DNA of 64,000 nt from Halobacteriovoraceae bacterium. GTDB taxonomy: Bacteria; Bdellovibrionota; Bacteriovoracia; Bacteriovoracales; Bacteriovoracaceae. This document shows, in pieces, positions 60,419 through 64,000 of this stretch (within the stretch, counting starts at the first letter, position 1; each line of letters opens with the position of its first letter). The notes below the pieces were generated by a model. It did no database searches, was not told the DNA's origin, and was given only the letters and a program-made list of their open reading frames with translations. A program made the position numbers and the translations under genes. The stretch lies in NCBI GenBank assembly GCA_002718735.1, contig PBFR01000022.1, positions 1 to 64,000 of the forward strand, written 5' to 3'.

Positions 60419-61999
60419 TTATAGTTTTGCAAGTTTGTTTTTGGATTTATGCCTTTCAACCCTATCAGGTCTTTTATTTTCTTGAGGCTCGTCCAAGGCA
60501 TCTTCTTCAGGTTCAATTTCAGCAATTGTCTTTGGATCTCCCAAATCAAAAGAGTCATTACTCCACTCTTCTATTCCATTATCAATGATATGGTTAACTA
60601 GTTTTCTTAATGTATTGTACTCATAACTTTCCACTCCGCAAATTAGCCCCATGTAGTGATGCCCATGTATATTTGGACTTAATTTCTTTAAACTTGGGAC
60701 TATGACTGCATATAGATCAAGAGGCACTGACACTTTTACAACCGAATAATAAGGAAGCTCCTCAGTGGTCATAAAAGTGATTTCATTTTCGGTAAGGCTT
60801 GTGATCTGAGCATCCAAGGGAAAGTATGCCTTTAGCCTTTGGTCTTTTGTTTTAAACCTAAGAATATCTTGTCCCTTTTTTACGGCCTGCATTCTTTCAA
60901 CCATCCCGTGTCCAAGACGCTCATCGATATCATAAGTCGTTGCAATAAGATTACCTCTTCCATACAACTTTCTTAAGGCATCAGTTGATGAAGGGTGACC
61001 AAAGACAGCTACAATACTTGGATTGAGAACTCTCTCATAGCTCATCTGAATAAGCATTCTTTCCAAGTCGTGAAATGACTGTTCATCTTCCATTTGGAAG
61101 AATACCAAGTCTGGAGCAATCTTTATCATCTCCTGATTATCCTCTTCGAACTCCTCAATCAAATGAAAGTCGATATCGGGATATTCATTTGCCATACTCG
61201 AGAGCAAATTTCCAAGCCCCCTTCTTTTCCCATAAATTAGAACAGATCCTTTTCTCTCAATAAAGGAGTCCTGGTTCATTCCAATCCAAGAAGTAAAAGT
61301 ATCTTCAAACATGGCATTTTCATCAGCTTTCCAACCGCTTGCAAACTCAATTTGTAGGTGAGCTGAATAAAGGGTGTTAAACCTAGCGCCCATGTCATAT
61401 TCATCAGCTAGTGAAAACTTGGTGGCAATGAAGTCCTCAAAGAGATCAAGCTCCATCTCTACTTCCTCATTCAAGGATTTAAAGTCCTTATCTACTAAAA
61501 ATGAGTTAGTTGTAAACTCACTGATATAACCTAAAGACTTTGGTCTGAATGGGAGTTTAAACCCTTTGGCAAGAGCATAGTCTAGACATGGTGATGCGTC
61601 CTCATAGGCAATATAGAAGAGAGAGTTTAAGGCCTGAACATCATCGCCACCTTTGATATAGGCGTAATTAAGGGCAAGACCAAATAGAACTTCGCTCTCT
61701 TTGATTTGTTTCTTGTTATTAAAGATTCCTCCCACTGCCACAGAGGCCTTAGTCTTCCACCTTTTAAAGATAGTCAAACGCTGCATAAACTGGATTGGAT
61801 CTTCCACTTCGCAGAAGTCCATGATTACAAGAGCATCTAACTCACTTTCCAAGACTCCTAAGCACTCTTGTCCTGATGCAACCTGCCGACAATCATAAGT
61901 TGTAAAATTATCATCCCTCTCCTTAAAGTAGGAGCATATCAATAAAAATATATCTCTTTGATCCCCAACATATAGGATGATTCTAGTAGATTTGCTCAT
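60419..61999 (-). CDS. receiver-like protein with C-terminal PilZ-like domain
   Basis: 526 residues. Residues about 5-130 look like a receiver without its phosphorylation site (IILYVGDQRDIFLLICS, LDALVIMDFCE). A middle region about 245-370 resembles a second receiver (SVLIYGKRRGLGNLL, IAPDLVFFQMEDE, NPSIVAVFGHPSS). About 385-490 is PilZ-like (LKAYFPLDAQITSLTEN, YYSVVKVSVPLDL, MGLICGVE). The c-di-GMP-binding RxxxR motif is not clear. An acidic, then basic tail closes it. It starts within the stop of the upstream gene (ATGA). Confidence 0.75.
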   Translation of the reverse strand: MSKSTRIILYVGDQRDIFLLICSYFKERDDNFTTYDCRQVASGQECLGVLESELDALVIMDFCEVEDPIQFMQRLTIFKRWKTKASVAVGGIFNNKKQIKESEVLFGLALNYAYIKGGDDVQALNSLFYIAYEDASPCLDYALAKGFKLPFRPKSLGYISEFTTNSFLVDKDFKSLNEEVEMELDLFEDFIATKFSLADEYDMGARFNTLYSAHLQIEFASGWKADENAMFEDTFTSWIGMNQDSFIERKGSVLIYGKRRGLGNLLSSMANEYPDIDFHLIEEFEEDNQEMIKIAPDLVFFQMEDEQSFHDLERMLIQMSYERVLNPSIVAVFGHPSSTDALRKLYGRGNLIATTYDIDERLGHGMVERMQAVKKGQDILRFKTKDQRLKAYFPLDAQITSLTENEITFMTTEELPYYSVVKVSVPLDLYAVIVPSLKKLSPNIHGHHYMGLICGVESYEYNTLRKLVNHIIDNGIEEWSNDSFDLGDPKTIAEIEPEEDALDEPQENKRPDRVERHKSKNKLAKL

Positions 62000-63324
62000 G
62001 CTGCCTCTTCTTCTTTGAAGCAGTTAATAAATGCTCGAACAATGTCTGGGTCGTAGCCAAAGATTTCAGACTTGTCTTCAACCATCTTGGTAATGATTCC
62101 ATATGGTGATAATCCAAGACTAATTGAAAGGTCGGCCATACAGTTTGCAAACCCCACAACCTTTGCAGGTGGATAAATCTTGTTTCCCGCCAATCCCTGA
62201 GGATAGCCTTCTCCATTAACTAGTTCATGATGTTGAAACACTGTTTGCTTTACCGCTTGATCAATCTCAGGCACCTGATCTAGCAATTCCAGTCCATATT
62301 GTGGGTGTTTCTGGTATTCCAGCAACTCCTTTTCATTTAGTTCAGCACCTTTTTTGCTTCTCAAAAACTTTGGAAACTTCAACTTCCCCAAGTCATGAAG
62401 CATAGCACCCATCAAAATCTTATGACGAGAATGATCGCTTACCCAATTTAGTCTTTTTAAAATTGCATCAGTATAAATCATCGTCAGTTTTAAGTTTTGG
62501 CATCGACTCAACAGTCTGATGAATGCTTTCGCAAACGCCGATGCTCTCTTTCAATGTGGCCTCATCCATTCCCTTTGTATAAATCTCTTGAACCATAAAG
62601 TTTGTCAGATTCTGAGTGAATTTCAATTTGGTTTTTGAACTAACATTCTCTCTAGAAGCAAGCCTTGCAATGAGGTCGTTTAAAAAATTTATGTAAACTT
62701 TTCTATCTTGGGTCTTAAAGTAAAGTGGGTCACATTTTTACGCAATCTATAATTATCGAGTCTTTCCTGCTCTAAAGATTCTCCGCGATTTAAAATTTTC
62801 AAGTACTTATTTTTTGAAAGTCTAATAAAGACATCGAAGATGGCCAGGTCCCCACAAAAGAACTCCTCAATCTTCATAGAAGTAAACTGGTCATCGAATG
62901 CGGAGATTTCCTCCTCAGTGAAACTCTCATTCTGTTCGACATCCTTCCAGCTTTGTCTGTCAAAGAAACCTTTAATCTCTCTTTCAAGCTTGTCTAGAGA
63001 AAATGGTCTAGTCATTACAGTTGAGACACCGAGCTTTTTCAGATTTCCTTTACTTAAAAGTGACTCTTCAAAAAGACGCTCAGACTTTGCAACCAGAATA
63101 ATTTTAGTTTTGATATTTTTAAATCTAATGAACTTAACCACTTCGAGAGCACTAAATGAAGACAGCTCTATATCCACGATGGTTACACTTTGTTCAGACT
63201 CAACTAGAAAGCGTTGTGCCTCACGGCCATTATGAACCAGAGAGGTCTCATAACTCCTTTCTTCAAGGCCGTCTCTTAATTCACGGCCGACTTTATTGTC
63301 TGGTTCACATACCAAAATCTTCAT
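61996..63324 (-). pseudogene. receiver/HD-GYP gene broken by two frame changes
   Basis: Three pieces in register with the paralogues at 25639 and 27015. Piece 1 (63324-62689) has a receiver and the SMKIEEFF / SKNKYLKIL segment, then stops at TAA 62691-62689. Piece 2 reads in another frame from about 62713 to TGA 62470-62468 (82 codons, ending KLKTDDDLY) without a stop. Piece 3 (62511-61996, original frame) has HD-GYP parts LHDLGKLKFPKF, YQKHPQYG and QHHELVNGEGYP, with catalytic residues intact. About 17-18 residues, including the first HD-GYP His, are missing between pieces 2 and 3. The gene may be truly broken, or the assembly may contain indels. Its stop overlaps the next gene (ATGA). Confidence 0.72.
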
Positions 63325-63559
63325 TCAACTCCACGCTCTAAACTCTAATCGATAGGGAATTAATTAAAGTTAATTTTTCTTAACATCTTTAATTCAAGTA
63401 AATGTATCACGATGGTTTCAAAAACATTTGAGATCATGGCCCAAGGTCCACATAAGAGACTAAAAATGTAAGACTTTAGTAGTTTAGAGAATAAATAAAG
63501 ACTATAGGATGGGGCAAAGGTTTTCTACCTCTGCCCCTATAACTGGCAATTTTACTTGG
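63325..63559. other. short intergenic stretch
   Basis: About 235 bases with no supported gene. It should carry the promoter of the signalling operon on the minus strand. No convincing terminator was seen for the M24 gene. Confidence 0.5.
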
Positions 63560-64000
63560 CTACTGAAAACTTGTGCCTCTTCTTGAGCACTCTGCTTCAT
63601 ACTCATTCAACCACATTCTCTCATCATCATTCAGAAGATTATGCTCAATAAGCGCTGGCTCAAAGCCAATATAAACAAGAGGTCTAAATCTTAAATAGCC
63701 TTCATGCTCAGGATGTTTTTCAACATATGCGATGTTTTCCAATCTCACACCGCCAAAACCTGGCACATAGATACCTGGTTCGATTGAGACCACTTGTCCT
63801 TCCTTCATCGGAACATCAGAAGCAGGTGAAATCCTTGCTCCCCCTTCGTGGACGTGAATACCTACACCATGTCCTGTGCCATGACGAAAATCATAGCCCG
63901 CTCTATAAAGAGGAAGTCTTGCAAATCCATCGACGACTTTCCCAGGTGTACCTTCAGGAAATATAGAAGACTGACAGTTAAGAGTTCCCTTTAAAACCAA
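63560..64000 (-). CDS. M24-family aminopeptidase (Xaa-Pro type), cut by the window edge
   Basis: Only the C-terminal 146 residues are in the window. HGTGHGVGIHVHEGG, VSIEPGIYV and VRLENIAYV are the metal ligand and substrate motifs of M24 enzymes, with two metals bound through His, Glu and Glu. The domain ends FEPALIEHNLLNDDERMWLNEY, typical of aminopeptidase P, which removes an N-terminal residue before proline. The 5' part lies to the right of position 64000. Confidence 0.92.
   Translation of the reverse strand: MVLKGTLNCQSSIFPEGTPGKVVDGFARLPLYRAGYDFRHGTGHGVGIHVHEGGARISPASDVPMKEGQVVSIEPGIYVPGFGGVRLENIAYVEKHPEHEGYLRFRPLVYIGFEPALIEHNLLNDDERMWLNEYEAECSRRGTSFQ

Overview
The window (about 40% G+C, no rRNA or tRNA) looks like chromosome from a Gram-negative predatory or Bdellovibrio-like bacterium, most probably Bacteriovoracales (Bacteriovorax, Halobacteriovorax or Peredibacter type). 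This is an inference from gene content: many lipoproteins and outer-membrane barrels, repeat-rich surface proteins, several receiver/HD-GYP/PilZ proteins, Tgt, QueE, and a Bacteroidetes-type succinate dehydrogenase. No species-level marker was tested.

Layout. 0-7 kb: XRE regulator, tmRNA (ssrA) and three exported peptidoglycan-binding proteins, each preceded by a sigma-54 -24/-12 element. A carotenoid-type operon (crtE, a crtB-like gene, a lycopene-cyclase-like gene) lies among them. 7-16 kb: zinc carboxypeptidase, TolB-kelch protein, PqqD-like protein, HIT hydrolase, a porin/FMN-binding/cytochrome operon, MscS channel, a small barrel protein and an exonuclease-GIY-YIG fusion. 16-25.5 kb, all on the minus strand: two tandem Gly-X3 repeat lipoproteins, then a giant secreted protein translationally coupled to a subtilisin-like protease. 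25.6-32 kb: two convergent receiver/HD-GYP-like proteins and sdhCAB. 32-42.5 kb: secreted propeller-like lipoprotein, M14-like peptidase with a GH1 glycosidase, and three paralogous lipoproteins with PKD and 25-residue DUF285 repeats around a methyltransferase. 42.5-59.9 kb: mostly housekeeping (lgt, YqhD-type dehydrogenase, queE, TIGR01777 epimerase, DEAD helicase, tgt, serC) mixed with small lipoproteins, a truncated globin and a nuclease. 60-63.3 kb: a signalling operon with a receiver, a receiver-PilZ-like protein and a broken receiver/HD-GYP gene. The right edge cuts an M24 peptidase.

How the genes work together. The best-supported regulatory unit is the sigma-54 set of three peptidoglycan-binding proteins. 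The carotenoid operon encodes a synthase-like protein that has lost its catalytic aspartates. The c-di-GMP-type proteins are a local family with different degrees of catalytic decay. QueE and Tgt belong to the same queuosine pathway, but this Tgt lacks its three zinc cysteines. Protein calls rest on motif recognition by eye. No database search was run.
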